Source: an uncultured Acetobacterium sp. (lineage in GTDB: Bacteria; Bacillota; Clostridia; Eubacteriales; Eubacteriaceae). From it: a stretch of DNA of 64,000 nt. A program made the translations under genes and the position numbers. The notes under the pieces were generated by a model that was not told the origin of the DNA, made no database searches, and was given only the letters and a program-made list of their open reading frames with translations. Shown piece by piece: positions 8,238 through 16,381 of this stretch. The stretch is from positions 2,692,736-2,756,735 of the forward strand of contig NZ_OY760905.1 in NCBI RefSeq assembly GCF_963664135.1, written 5' to 3'. The first letter of the stretch is position 1; each line of letters starts with the position of its first letter.

Positions 8238-9488
8238 TTAATTGAGCTGATTTTCTTCCAGTGCCAGCTTGGCAGCCGGGAAGGGTTCCAGGGCCCGACT
8301 TAAGATACCTTGAACATAGGCGATCAACATCCCGTAATTGGTGATATAAACGCCTTTTTGTCGGGCAGTGTGAACTCGGTATTGCATTTCCCGACGGTTG
8401 AGCATACAGCCGCCACAATGGACGATGACGGCGTACTCGCCAATATCTTTGGGATAATGGGCACCGGAAGCCCAGTGGAATTCAATATCGCAGCCGGCAA
8501 TTTGGCGGATCCAGCGGGGGATTTTGACCTTGCCGATGTCATCGGCCTGGCGGTGATGCGTACAGCCTTCGACAATTAGCACCTTGTCACCAGGAGCCAG
8601 TTGTTCAATCCGTTTAATGCCCTTAACCATTTCAGCCAGATCGGTTTTCTGTCGGGCAAACAGAATCGAAAACGAAGTGAGGGGGATTTCCGGTGGAGTA
8701 TCCGCTGATACCTTCAGGAAAGCCTGGGAATCGGTGATAACAATGGCAGGCGGTTTGGTCAGATTTTCCAGGGTGTGTTTGAGCTCATGTTCCTTGGTGA
8801 TCATGGCCACCGCATCTTTTTCAAGAATATCCCGGATGGTTTGCTGCTGTGGCAGAATCAGCCGGCCCTTGGGAGCCGATTTATCAATGGGGGTCACCAG
8901 CACTACCATGTCTCCAGATTCAATCAGATCGCCAACCAGCGCCGGTTCGACATCTTCGTAATTAGCATGGTCGATGATCATTTGCTTCACGGCTTTGATC
9001 CCAGTGCCATTATAAACGCTGGTAAAGGATAGGGGAATCTTAATGGATTTTTTCAGCGTGGCAATTTCTTCAGGCGAAGGACAGCCTTTATCAGCTTTGT
9101 TTAGCACAAAGACGCTGGGAATTTTTCGTTGGATCAGCTGATCAATAAATTCTTCTTCAAAAGGAGTAATGCCGGTTTCGATATCTGCCACAACAATGGC
9201 AAAATGACATTTTCGCAGTACCTCATAGGTTTTTTCAATCCGCAATAGCCCCAGTTCGCCAGTGTCATCCAGACCAGCGGTATCAATAAAAACAACCGGA
9301 CCGATGGGCAGCAGTTCCATGGTTTTGTAAACCGGGTCGGTGGTGGTTCCGGCCACGTCAGAAATGACCGCCACTGATTGATCCGTCAGGGCATTGATCA
9401 GCGAAGATTTTCCGGCATTTCGTTTTCCGAAAAGACCGATTGCCATTCGGCTGGCCATGGGGGTTTCGTTCATACTATTTACATTCAT
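8238..9488 (-). CDS. hydF: [FeFe]-hydrogenase H-cluster maturation GTPase HydF
   Basis: A 416-aa scaffold protein that, with the radical-SAM enzymes HydE and HydG, builds and delivers the 2Fe subcluster of [FeFe]-hydrogenase. The N-terminal GTPase has P-loop GLFGKRNAGKSS, switch Thr residues in AGTTTDPV, G3 in DTAGLDD and G4 NKAD. The middle is the dimerisation domain. The C-terminal iron-sulfur domain has the diagnostic Cys/His set: CTHH in EGCTHH, and HCGGCM near residue 360. It follows aspA by 18 nt and is clearly in the same transcript; this aspA-hydF pairing recurs in anaerobes. No hydE or hydG lies in the window, so they must be elsewhere. Full length, no sign of damage. Confidence 0.96.
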   Translation of the reverse strand: MNVNSMNETPMASRMAIGLFGKRNAGKSSLINALTDQSVAVISDVAGTTTDPVYKTMELLPIGPVVFIDTAGLDDTGELGLLRIEKTYEVLRKCHFAIVVADIETGITPFEEEFIDQLIQRKIPSVFVLNKADKGCPSPEEIATLKKSIKIPLSFTSVYNGTGIKAVKQMIIDHANYEDVEPALVGDLIESGDMVVLVTPIDKSAPKGRLILPQQQTIRDILEKDAVAMITKEHELKHTLENLTKPPAIVITDSQAFLKVSADTPPEIPLTSFSILFARQKTDLAEMVKGIKRIEQLAPGDKVLIVEGCTHHRQADDIGKVKIPRWIRQIAGCDIEFHWASGAHYPKDIGEYAVIVHCGGCMLNRREMQYRVHTARQKGVYITNYGMLIAYVQGILSRALEPFPAAKLALEENQLN

Positions 9489-9506
9489 AATTTTTATTCC
9501 TTTCGA

Positions 9507-10901
9507 TCATTTATTTCGATTCGTAGTAGGTGAGGTGAGTCGTTCGGGCTTTAAGACCTCATCCAACTCAGCAGCAGTCATCCAGTTTTTTTCAAGAATA
9601 ATATCCTTAATGGATTTCCCGGTTTCTTTTAAAATAAGGGCGGCTTCGGTGCCTTTATCATAGCCGATGATAGTCGTGAGAGCCGTCAGCATCACCGTAC
9701 TATTTTCGAGATTTTCACGACAGGTCTGCTCATTGGCTTTTATTCCGTCAACACAGCGTTTAATAAAGAGCGGCAGGGTATGACTGAGGAGATCCAGTTC
9801 TTCAAATAAATTTCTGGCAATGACTGGCATAAAGGCATTGAGTTCTAGTTGTCCCGACATGGCAGCTAAAGTAATGGCAGTATCATTGGCGATAATCTGA
9901 AAAGCCACCTGATTGACGGCTTCTGGAATTACCGGATTGACCTTTCCTGGCATGATCGAAGAGCCGGCCTGAACCCCTGGCAGAGTAATTTCACCAATGC
10001 CAGTGTAAGGGCCAGAGGAGAGCAGCCGCAAATCATTGGCGATTTTGGAAAGATTAACGGCGGCGGTTTTTAAAAGGCCAGAGACTTCCACAAAGACATC
10101 ACAATTCTGGGTGGGATCCATCATATAATCGGTCCGGGCCAGGCTGATGCCGGTGAGATCCCGGAGCTTTTCAATCATCGTAAAGATATAGGAACGGGGT
10201 GCATTTAACCCGGTACCCACGGCAGTACCACCAATATTCACTTGACGAAGCCGTTCCTCGGCCTTGTAAAGGCGCCAACGATCCCGAGAAATAGCCTGGG
10301 CCCAGGCACCGAATTCTTGACCAAGGGTCACCGGGACCGCATCCTGGAGCTGGGTTCGGCCCGCTTTAATAACCCGGGAAAATTCCTCTTCTTTTTCCTG
10401 GAGGGCCGATTGCAGGTTGGCAAAGGACTCGGTCACTGGTTTTAACAGACGGATGGCAGCAATTCGCACCGCCGTTGGAAACACATCATTGGTAGATTGG
10501 TGGAGGTTAACGTGATCCAAAGGATGAATCAGGCTATAATCGCCCTTTTGTCCACCCAGTCGTTCAATCGCCCGGTTAGCAATGACTTCGTTGACATTCA
10601 TGTTGGCAGAGGTTCCGGCACCGCCCTGCATACAGTCCACGACAAACTGATTGCGCAGTGCTCCGGCTAGAATTTCGTCGCAGGCAGTCGTGATGGCTTC
10701 TCCTTTTTGAGGATCCAGGACACCAATACTGATATTGGTAATGGCAGCGGCTTTCTTGATGACCACCAGGGCTTCCACCAACTCTTTATGGATGGGAATA
10801 CCGGTGATATAAAAATTTTCCAGAGCTCGAACCGTATGGATACCGTAATAAGCATCAGCAGGTACATCCAGTTCGCCCAATAAATCATGTTCTTTTCGCA
10901 T
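9507..10901 (-). CDS. aspA: Aspartate ammonia-lyase
   Basis: Cytoplasmic enzyme that splits L-aspartate into fumarate and ammonium; active as a tetramer. The 464-aa product shows the fumarase/aspartase superfamily signature GSSIMPGKVNP at about residue 315, which contains the catalytic Ser, plus the conserved segments AGTSANMNVNEV and LHQSTNDVFPTA and the aspartase-like beginning. I placed the start at the ATG at 10899-10901, because GAGGG lies 5 nt upstream; an in-frame ATG 12 nt earlier overlaps that ribosome site. Transcription starts at a near-consensus promoter about 200 nt upstream and must pass a leader terminator. hydF follows in the same operon, so the ammonium made here may feed H-cluster assembly (inference). 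Confidence 0.95.
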   Translation of the reverse strand: MRKEHDLLGELDVPADAYYGIHTVRALENFYITGIPIHKELVEALVVIKKAAAITNISIGVLDPQKGEAITTACDEILAGALRNQFVVDCMQGGAGTSANMNVNEVIANRAIERLGGQKGDYSLIHPLDHVNLHQSTNDVFPTAVRIAAIRLLKPVTESFANLQSALQEKEEEFSRVIKAGRTQLQDAVPVTLGQEFGAWAQAISRDRWRLYKAEERLRQVNIGGTAVGTGLNAPRSYIFTMIEKLRDLTGISLARTDYMMDPTQNCDVFVEVSGLLKTAAVNLSKIANDLRLLSSGPYTGIGEITLPGVQAGSSIMPGKVNPVIPEAVNQVAFQIIANDTAITLAAMSGQLELNAFMPVIARNLFEELDLLSHTLPLFIKRCVDGIKANEQTCRENLENSTVMLTALTTIIGYDKGTEAALILKETGKSIKDIILEKNWMTAAELDEVLKPERLTSPTTNRNK

Positions 10902-10933
10902 GTTTTCCCTCATTTCAAATACAAATCAAAGAC

Positions 10934-10971
10934 AAAAAAACTCTCTCTCCGAAAAATGGACGGAAAGAGAG
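10934..10971 (-). terminator. Leader terminator (attenuator) upstream of aspA
   Basis: Read on the minus strand, an 11-bp stem with one mismatch (10961-10971 and 10941-10951, 9-nt loop) is followed by seven Ts. It lies inside the aspA 5' leader, about 33 nt before the start codon, and faces the gene. This position suggests regulated read-through of aspA-hydF. Confidence 0.7.
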
Positions 10972-11108
10972 CGTAAAAGCATAAATATATTTATTAAAAT
11001 AAAATATTAAAATAAAAATAACTTGCCAATTTCGCACCTTTCCGGTCAGACCATATCTTTTCGGTTAGGATAATAGCAGTAATATAACGTTTTCAATTTA
11101 ATAAAGCC

Positions 11109-11137
11109 ATCTTAGCACTGTTTGTTTACTTTGTCAA
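11109..11137 (-). promoter_or_regulatory. Sigma-70/A-type promoter of aspA-hydF
   Basis: On the minus strand, TTGACA (11132-11137), a 17-nt spacer and TAAGAT (11109-11114). The transcript would carry a leader of about 200 nt before the aspA ATG. Confidence 0.75.
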
Positions 11138-11245
11138 AGACGGGTTAGGGTATTATTTTGTGAAAAGAGCTGTATTTGTTATTTTGGGGGATTAGAAGGT
11201 ATAAAAAGAGTAGTTTAAACGAAAAATAAAACTGGAGGAAGTAAG

Positions 11246-11719
11246 ATGATTTTTATGGGTTTGTTCATCATTGGTTTAATCACCGGGTTAGTCCATTGGC
11301 TGATTAAAAGACAAACTGGTATCGGTTTAGCAGAAACCCTGCTGCTGCATCAGCTCTTTTTTTTAGGGATATCAATGTCCATTAGCGCTTATGGACATAT
11401 TTTTATGAGTGAAGAAATTGCGGCCCAAATCGGCTGGGTCTCTAATGGCTTTCAGAAAGAATTGGGAATGGTGTCGCTGGGGATTGGTATCTGCGGTTTT
11501 TTGGCCGTAAAATTCCGGGGGATGTTCTGGGCACCGATAATTATTATTTCGACCGTCTTCTTTTTTGGAGCTGCCATCGTTCATCTTCAGGAGTTAATTG
11601 CTGTCGACAATTTCAATCCCGGAAATGCGCTGACCATTATTCCAGATCTGCTGGGACCAATTACCATGATTGTGTTGGGCCTGCTGACAATCCGAGCAAA
11701 GAAAAATAATTTAAATTAA
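11246..11719 (+). CDS. Small integral membrane protein, DUF6790-like
   Basis: A 157-aa protein with four predicted membrane helices (about 1-18, 30-50, 75-93, 97-115) and a fifth near 130-148. The pattern, with AYGHIF, an EEIAAQIGW segment after the second helix and an HLQE motif before the last, resembles the DUF6790 family as I remember it; no function is known for it. An AGGAAG ribosome site lies 7 nt before ATG 11246. It stands alone between the divergent aspA promoter and the next gene. I cannot assign a substrate or partner. Confidence 0.65.
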   Translation: MIFMGLFIIGLITGLVHWLIKRQTGIGLAETLLLHQLFFLGISMSISAYGHIFMSEEIAAQIGWVSNGFQKELGMVSLGIGICGFLAVKFRGMFWAPIIIISTVFFFGAAIVHLQELIAVDNFNPGNALTIIPDLLGPITMIVLGLLTIRAKKNNLN

Positions 11720-11878
11720 ACCTTATGTCTCAAATTAGATAATTAAAAATGATGTTTAAATTTATAATTAAAATCTTTTTTCTTGACTATTTTGACTGGT
11801 TTAACTAACATAGAGTTTAATTGATTTGTAACGCTCACTTAACAGAATAAAAAATTAATCGAAATTGGGAGGCCAGAA

Positions 11879-12676
11879 ATGAGTGAAGTTGAGACAGAAT
11901 ATCCATGGGCGTTGTTTAATTTGGAACAAGGTGTTTATGGAGTGTCCAGTCAGTACATTAAATCCATTTTTAAAATAGAAAACCTAATAAAAATGCCAGA
12001 TATGCCTTATTATATGCGTGGGGCTGTTAATTTGCGTGGGAAAATCGTTCCGATTATCGACACACGAAAATTTTATGGTTTTCAATCAGTGGAAGAGGAA
12101 ATTAGCGCTCTAACAGATTTGATGGAAAAGCGAAAACAGGATCATGTCAATTGGATCAAGGAATTGGAAAGTTCGGTTGTAGAAAGCCGCGAATTCAAAC
12201 TGACAACCGATCCCCATGCCTGTGCTTTTGGAAAATGGTACGATCATTTTAAAACGAATGATCATACCCTTGATTATCTTCTGAAAAAATTTGATGCACC
12301 CCATCAGCGAATCCATGCCGTAGGTGTTGAAGTCCGGAAATTGGTTGATCAAGGAGATCGAGACAAGGCATTTGAGATTGTCAGAAAAGCAAAAAACAAG
12401 GAATTAATTCAAATGGTTAAACTTTTTGATTCTTTGGTGAGTGATTATGCAGATTCAAAGCGGGAGCTGGTGATTGTTCTCGAGAATCCCCAAGCAAAAA
12501 AGGAAATTGGACTTACCGTGGATCGGGTCATTGCTATTGAACCGATTCAGGAAGATCGTGAAAATACCTTGGATTCAGTTACCCATAAGTCTCACGAAAG
12601 TCTTGGTTTAGGGAAAAGATCAAAAGATGAGTCACCAGTATTTATTATTGATGAAAACTATTTTCTGAATTTATAA
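11879..12676 (+). CDS. CheW-like protein with an internal CZB zinc-binding domain
   Basis: A 265-aa soluble protein. Residues 1-72 are the first half of a CheW fold (YPWALFNLEQGVYGV, then MPYYMRGAVNLRGKIVPIIDTR, the classic CheW segment). Residues about 80-195 are a CZB (chemoreceptor zinc-binding) domain: a His in KQDHVNW, the CAFGKWYD motif, and two further His residues in APHQRIHAVG, the expected 3-His/1-Cys zinc site. The remainder returns to CheW (IGLTVDRVIAIEPI, ending with VFIIDENYF). So the CZB domain is inserted inside the CheW fold. CheW couples chemoreceptors to CheA; CZB domains sense zinc or oxidants. No cheA or receptor gene is near. ATG 11879 has GGGAGG 8 nt upstream. Confidence 0.85.
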   Translation: MSEVETEYPWALFNLEQGVYGVSSQYIKSIFKIENLIKMPDMPYYMRGAVNLRGKIVPIIDTRKFYGFQSVEEEISALTDLMEKRKQDHVNWIKELESSVVESREFKLTTDPHACAFGKWYDHFKTNDHTLDYLLKKFDAPHQRIHAVGVEVRKLVDQGDRDKAFEIVRKAKNKELIQMVKLFDSLVSDYADSKRELVIVLENPQAKKEIGLTVDRVIAIEPIQEDRENTLDSVTHKSHESLGLGKRSKDESPVFIIDENYFLNL

Positions 12677-12710
12677 AAAAATTCAGTTATGTCGGTAATC
12701 GTAAATAAAA

Positions 12711-12747
12711 AAACCAAAAGGCTCCAGAGGTGTCTTTTGGTTTTTTT
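12711..12747. terminator. Bidirectional terminator between cheW-CZB and the FlxA-like gene
   Basis: A perfect 10-bp stem (12711-12720 and 12734-12743, 13-nt loop), with Ts after it on the plus strand and As before it that give Ts on the minus strand. It serves two convergent genes. Confidence 0.88.
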
Positions 12748-12766
12748 ATTGGGTTAAAATAATTGA

Positions 12767-13081
12767 TCAAACATAAATGTCCAATAAATTATCAGAGGGG
12801 GACGTTTGTGTATTGTTGTTGGTTAGCTCAGGTGGCATTTCAGGGGGTTGTGTTTCGGATTTCTGTTTTTCGATTGCCTTAATCTGAGCCTCCAGCTGCT
12901 GAATTTGAGATTCGATGAGTTCGATCTGCTGTTGTTTGGTCTCAGCATCACCATCGTTAGAATTAATGTTTGTGAGTTTCTTTTGTAGGAGTTTAATCTG
13001 GTTTTCAAGTTTTTCCACACTCGTTTGGCTTTGAGTAGTGGAAACATTACTTGAGGAAGAAGAAATTGATGAAACATTCAT
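12767..13081 (-). CDS. FlxA-like small coiled-coil protein
   Basis: A 104-aa hydrophilic protein. A Ser/Thr-rich N-terminus (about 1-22) is followed by a coiled coil from about 23 to 75 with Leu/Ile at heptad positions and many Gln/Glu/Lys, then a Pro-rich low-complexity tail. Composition, length and the SSSSSNVS-type beginning match the FlxA-like family, named after a flagellar-regulon protein of E. coli; its role is unknown. An AAGGAAG ribosome site precedes the ATG. No flagellar genes are nearby, although the neighbour is a CheW-like gene, so a motility or surface link is only a guess. Confidence 0.7.
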   Translation of the reverse strand: MNVSSISSSSSNVSTTQSQTSVEKLENQIKLLQKKLTNINSNDGDAETKQQQIELIESQIQQLEAQIKAIEKQKSETQPPEMPPELTNNNTQTSPSDNLLDIYV

Positions 13082-13384
13082 AGTTAAGACTTCCTTTCTA
13101 AAATTAGAATATTCGTTAAATTATATTAGCTTGTTGAAAAAAACAAAGATGATGAAAATAATGATGTAGTTTCTTTTTTAAATTATAGCATGGGAAATTA
13201 AAATGAATGTGACGGTTTTGTGAATAACATCTGTGATTATTGTGAAAAGATTGAAGAACAGGAATCGAAAGAAGAGCTTCACAAATTCTAGTTTATTCAG
13301 GTTGTTTTAGATGATTAAACCAATCGTGTGATTTTGTAGAAAAAGCGGGTAAATACTCCATAAACCAGAGAGGAGGATTTGCAT

Positions 13385-14521
13385 ATGAAATATCAAATCA
13401 TTAAAGAATTTCCCCATCCGATGATGGAAAAAGGAAAGAGGCCGGTTATTTCAATTTATGTTGACACCAACATAAAGAAACCGGATCGTCTGGAAAACCC
13501 CATCCGTTTTAAAAATCTCGTCAAAGAAGTGCAGGCTTCTTTAAAAGACAAGGAATTCAAAGGATTTAAAGAGCTGTTTTTGCTGTTTAAAGAAATGGAG
13601 GAGGATGCTTTGTTCTGGGAAGGTGCCACCGAAAGTATGGCGATTCTGGGGGATGAAGAAGAGTGTATTGTCTATAAGCTGCCGGTGAACGTTAAGAGCC
13701 TGGCAATTGTGTCAGATAGTTACTATATAAAACCCATCCTAAGGAGTTTTCAATCCTATGGACATTATCATGTACTGGGTTTGAATCGGGATAATTTTGT
13801 ATTATTTGAAGCTGATCGTTACGGCATCCATACCATTCCAGTGGATGAAAAAGATTCAACCATGGAAGGGGTATTAGGAACCGAAAAAACAGCCCCCCAT
13901 CTTTCGGTTGCCAGTGTTGGCGGGGATCAGTCATTGTATCATGGACATGGCGGTGCCAAGGATGAGCGGAAAGTTGATCAGGAAAAGTTTTTCCGGTATG
14001 TGGATTCCTTTGTTCTGGAACACTATTCCAAGATAGCCAAGATACCTTTGATTTTGGTCGGGTTGGATGAGCATCAGGGGGAGTTTAGAAAATTAACAAA
14101 AAATGCTTTTCTGATTGAAGAGGGGATCAAGGTAGATATCGACGCTCTGGATAAAAAGTCATTGCACGAAAAAGTGCAGGATGTGATGGAAGGATTGTTT
14201 AAAAACCAGTTAAAAGAACGTATGGAAATATTTGGAGAAGCTCACGCCAAAGATCAGGGGTCGGATGATTTGATTCAAATTGGAAAAGCCATTACGGAAG
14301 GCCGAGTAGCAACCCTGTATCTGGAAGAAAATAAAGTTCACCCCGGTCAGTTTGATCCAACGCTGGGAGGCATTACTCAAGGGGAGCTTGAGAATCCGAA
14401 AGTTGGCGATGTTTATGACGACATGGCCGAAGTGGTTCTAAGCCGTGGTGGCGAGGTCCTGATTTTAGAAAAAGAGGAGATGCCGACCGAAAGAGATATT
14501 GCAGCGGTCTATCGTTACTAG
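13385..14521 (+). CDS. baeRF-type (bacterial eRF1-like) protein
   Basis: A 378-aa soluble protein resembling the bacterial archaeo-eukaryotic release-factor (baeRF) families. The N-terminal part has ISIYVDTN and a helical segment, the middle (~115-145) has YHVLGLNRDNFVLFEADR, which fits the eRF1 domain-2-like strand pattern, and the end (~320-378) has an L7Ae-like GGEVLILEKEEMPTE segment. Comparative work on baeRFs proposes roles in ribosome rescue or nucleic-acid processing; none is proven for this branch. The start is ATG 13385 with AGGAGG 8 nt upstream; a TTG two codons earlier is less likely. It is a single-gene unit with a strong terminator after it. Confidence 0.7.
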   Translation: MKYQIIKEFPHPMMEKGKRPVISIYVDTNIKKPDRLENPIRFKNLVKEVQASLKDKEFKGFKELFLLFKEMEEDALFWEGATESMAILGDEEECIVYKLPVNVKSLAIVSDSYYIKPILRSFQSYGHYHVLGLNRDNFVLFEADRYGIHTIPVDEKDSTMEGVLGTEKTAPHLSVASVGGDQSLYHGHGGAKDERKVDQEKFFRYVDSFVLEHYSKIAKIPLILVGLDEHQGEFRKLTKNAFLIEEGIKVDIDALDKKSLHEKVQDVMEGLFKNQLKERMEIFGEAHAKDQGSDDLIQIGKAITEGRVATLYLEENKVHPGQFDPTLGGITQGELENPKVGDVYDDMAEVVLSRGGEVLILEKEEMPTERDIAAVYRY

Positions 14522-14550
14522 ATTAATCCTTTGGATTAACGAATAGAAAT

Positions 14551-14592
14551 AAGGATTAACTCCTAGTATTTAAAGGGGTTAATCCTTATTAT
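14551..14592 (+). terminator. Rho-independent terminator after the baeRF gene
   Basis: A 13-bp stem with one mismatch (14551-14563 and 14575-14587) followed by ATTATTTTT. Confidence 0.85.
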
Positions 14593-14716
14593 TTTTCCGG
14601 AATAATAAGGATTTTGTAGTATAATAAAGAAAACTTTTCCAAAGAATTTTAAACTTGGGCAAACATCGATTCGAAAATACAATTAGAAAAAATATGCAAA
14701 AGTGAAAGGAATTATC

Positions 14717-15661
14717 ATGAGTAACGAATATAAAACAAAAATAGGAACATTGGTTGATAGCATTTCAGAGAGTTATAAAAAAGAATGTTACATTGCCCCT
14801 CATGACTTGGGTTTTTTACCAAACCGAAGTGCAATCATTGATACAACCAAGGCACTCCGCCAACTGGTATTCCCCAGCTATTTTGGCAGAACTAATTTTC
14901 GCAGGGAAATTCAGGATTATCATATTGGCGAATTGCTGGTCTGTATCATCGAAAGCCTGACGAAACAAATTACTTTGGCTTTGAAACATCAGGCCAGCAA
15001 TTCGGAAAATTTTGCTGAAGAGCATTATCACCAGGAAGCGCTAAGAATCTGTTATGAATTTATCAGCAAGATCCCTCAGATTAGAGAGTTTTTGGCGACT
15101 GATGTGATTGCGGCCTTTGATGGTGATCCGGCGGCAAAAAGTAAGGATGAAATCATTTTCTGTTATCCCGGTGTTTTTGCCATCAGTATTCACCGCTTGG
15201 CCCATGAACTGTATAAACTTTCGGTTCCGCTGATTCCCCGGATCATGAGTGAATATGCTCATAATATTACCGGCATCGATATTCATCCTGGAGCTACTGT
15301 TGGCAAGTACTTTTTCATTGATCATGGTACTGGGGTGGTTATTGGTGAAACGGCCATTATTGGCGAACATGCAAAAATATATCAGGGGGTTACCCTTGGT
15401 GCTTTATCGACTAGAGGCGGCCAGAAGCTTAGAGGGGTAAGACGTCATCCCTGCCTGGAAGATGAGGTAACCGTTTATTCGGGAGCGTCAATTTTAGGGG
15501 GCGAGACGGTTGTTGGCAAAGGCGTTGTTATTGGCAGTAATGTTTTTATTACGAAATCAGTTCCCGAAGGCACCAAGGTGAGCATCAAAACGCCAGAGCT
15601 CCATTTTTCTGGGCATGAGTTAAAGGAAATTTCCATGGAAGCCTTTGACTGGGTGATTTAA
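14717..15661 (+). CDS. Serine O-acetyltransferase
   Basis: Cytoplasmic enzyme that acetylates L-serine with acetyl-CoA to give O-acetylserine, the precursor of cysteine. The 314-aa product has an N-terminal helical domain (~1-165) and a C-terminal left-handed beta-helix of hexapeptide repeats (~190-300). The catalytic motif is seen in GIDIHPGATVGKYFFIDHG (catalytic His) and in the later GVTLGA segment and the RHP motif. This long form is the EpsC/CysE-like type found in Firmicutes and plants. ATG 14717 has AAAGGA 6 nt upstream; a GTG 15 nt earlier overlaps that site. No cysK lies alongside. The WYL relic begins shortly after its stop. Confidence 0.93.
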   Translation: MSNEYKTKIGTLVDSISESYKKECYIAPHDLGFLPNRSAIIDTTKALRQLVFPSYFGRTNFRREIQDYHIGELLVCIIESLTKQITLALKHQASNSENFAEEHYHQEALRICYEFISKIPQIREFLATDVIAAFDGDPAAKSKDEIIFCYPGVFAISIHRLAHELYKLSVPLIPRIMSEYAHNITGIDIHPGATVGKYFFIDHGTGVVIGETAIIGEHAKIYQGVTLGALSTRGGQKLRGVRRHPCLEDEVTVYSGASILGGETVVGKGVVIGSNVFITKSVPEGTKVSIKTPELHFSGHELKEISMEAFDWVI

Positions 15662-15683
15662 ATTCAGGCGGCAATGTACAAGG

Positions 15684-16205
15684 TTGTTTCAGAAAGACTG
15701 GCATCCCCATTTACACCACCAAAGGCAAGGGGGTGGAATCAGCGTACTGCCGGAGTTCGTATTGAACAAATCCATATTATCGGATCGTGAGCAAAATGAA
15801 ATTCTATCAGCATTGCAAAGCTTGAACGCCTTGAATGGAAGCATGGCAGATCCGGTCTTAAGCAAGATGGGCATGCTTTTTAAAAAAGATAATGCCAACT
15901 GGATCGATGTGGATTTTTCACACTGGGGCAGTGATGAAAAGGAACGGGAGAAGTTCACCCTTGTTAAAAATAGTATTCTGGAAAGAACGCTGCTCAGTTT
16001 TGATTATTTCAGCTCCTATGGAGAAAAGTCATCCCGGATGATTGAACTCCTAAAGCTTTTTACCATTAAGACCAGCATTCCTTTCAGCGACTGGATTTAT
16101 GGCTATATCATGTCTTTTGGTGAACAGGTAGAGGTTTTGGAACCTGCGGAGCTGAAAAATGAAATCCGTAATAAATGTGAAAAAGTTCTGAGGAAATACT
16201 TATAA
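15684..16205 (+). pseudogene. Degraded WYL-domain (YafY-type) transcriptional regulator
   Basis: The readable frame (173 codons) starts inside the region that normally links the helix-turn-helix to the WYL domain. Before it the frame is shifted: in the next frame one can read TGIPIYTTKGKG at about 15698-15733, the usual motif just before GGGISVLPEFVLNKS, so a small indel lies near 15733. The helix-turn-helix of about 60 residues is missing. The WYL core is also gone: after SSRMIELLKLF the text jumps to the C-terminal WYL-associated segment (WIYGYIMSFG...VEVLEP), removing about 100 residues. It is therefore a dead gene with three lesions. Its former partners are probably the GyrI-like relics just downstream. 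Confidence 0.8.
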
Positions 16206-16230
16206 GTTGACACAATGCTGTCAACTTATA
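16201..16230. promoter_or_regulatory. Perfect 12-bp inverted repeat, probable operator of the lost WYL regulator
   Basis: Arms 16201-16212 and 16219-16230 (TATAAGTTGACA and its exact complement) are separated by 6 nt. There is no T-run, so it is a poor terminator. The left arm contains a TTGACA -35 element, and the repeat lies between the WYL relic and the GyrI-like relic, where a dimeric regulator would bind. Confidence 0.6.
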
Positions 16231-16271
16231 CATGTTACACTGAGTACATCAAATGAAATGAGGTGTACTTA

Positions 16272-16381
16272 ATGAATTACGAAGTGGTCGAATTAGAAGA
16301 AAAAAAGTAGTTGGTTTAACCGCCCGAACCAGCAATCAGGATGAAAACATGGGTCAGATAATTGGTGGCTTATGGCATTAA
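16272..16381 (+). pseudogene. 5' fragment of a GyrI-like effector-binding protein gene, frameshifted
   Basis: ATG 16272 has a GAGG ribosome site 8 nt upstream and opens a frame that stops after 12 codons at 16308-16310. A shift at the A-run near 16299-16306 restores a sensible product: VVGLTARTSNQDENMGQ, then IIGGLW, the N-terminal strand of AraC-effector/GyrI-like proteins. It ends again at 16379. Only about 35 of some 150 residues remain. The point where it breaks off (GGC TTA TGG) is also where the second GyrI-like gene picks up. Confidence 0.65.

Noticed and set aside
10975..11100. Known riboswitch class or T-box in the aspA leader
   Set aside because: No T-box motif, no glycine, glutamine, lysine, THF or fluoride core that I recognise. 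Only the terminator is supported, so I leave the leader unnamed.
12823..13077. Second frame opposite the FlxA-like start
   Set aside because: It is a frame shadow of the coiled-coil gene: very basic, no ribosome site.
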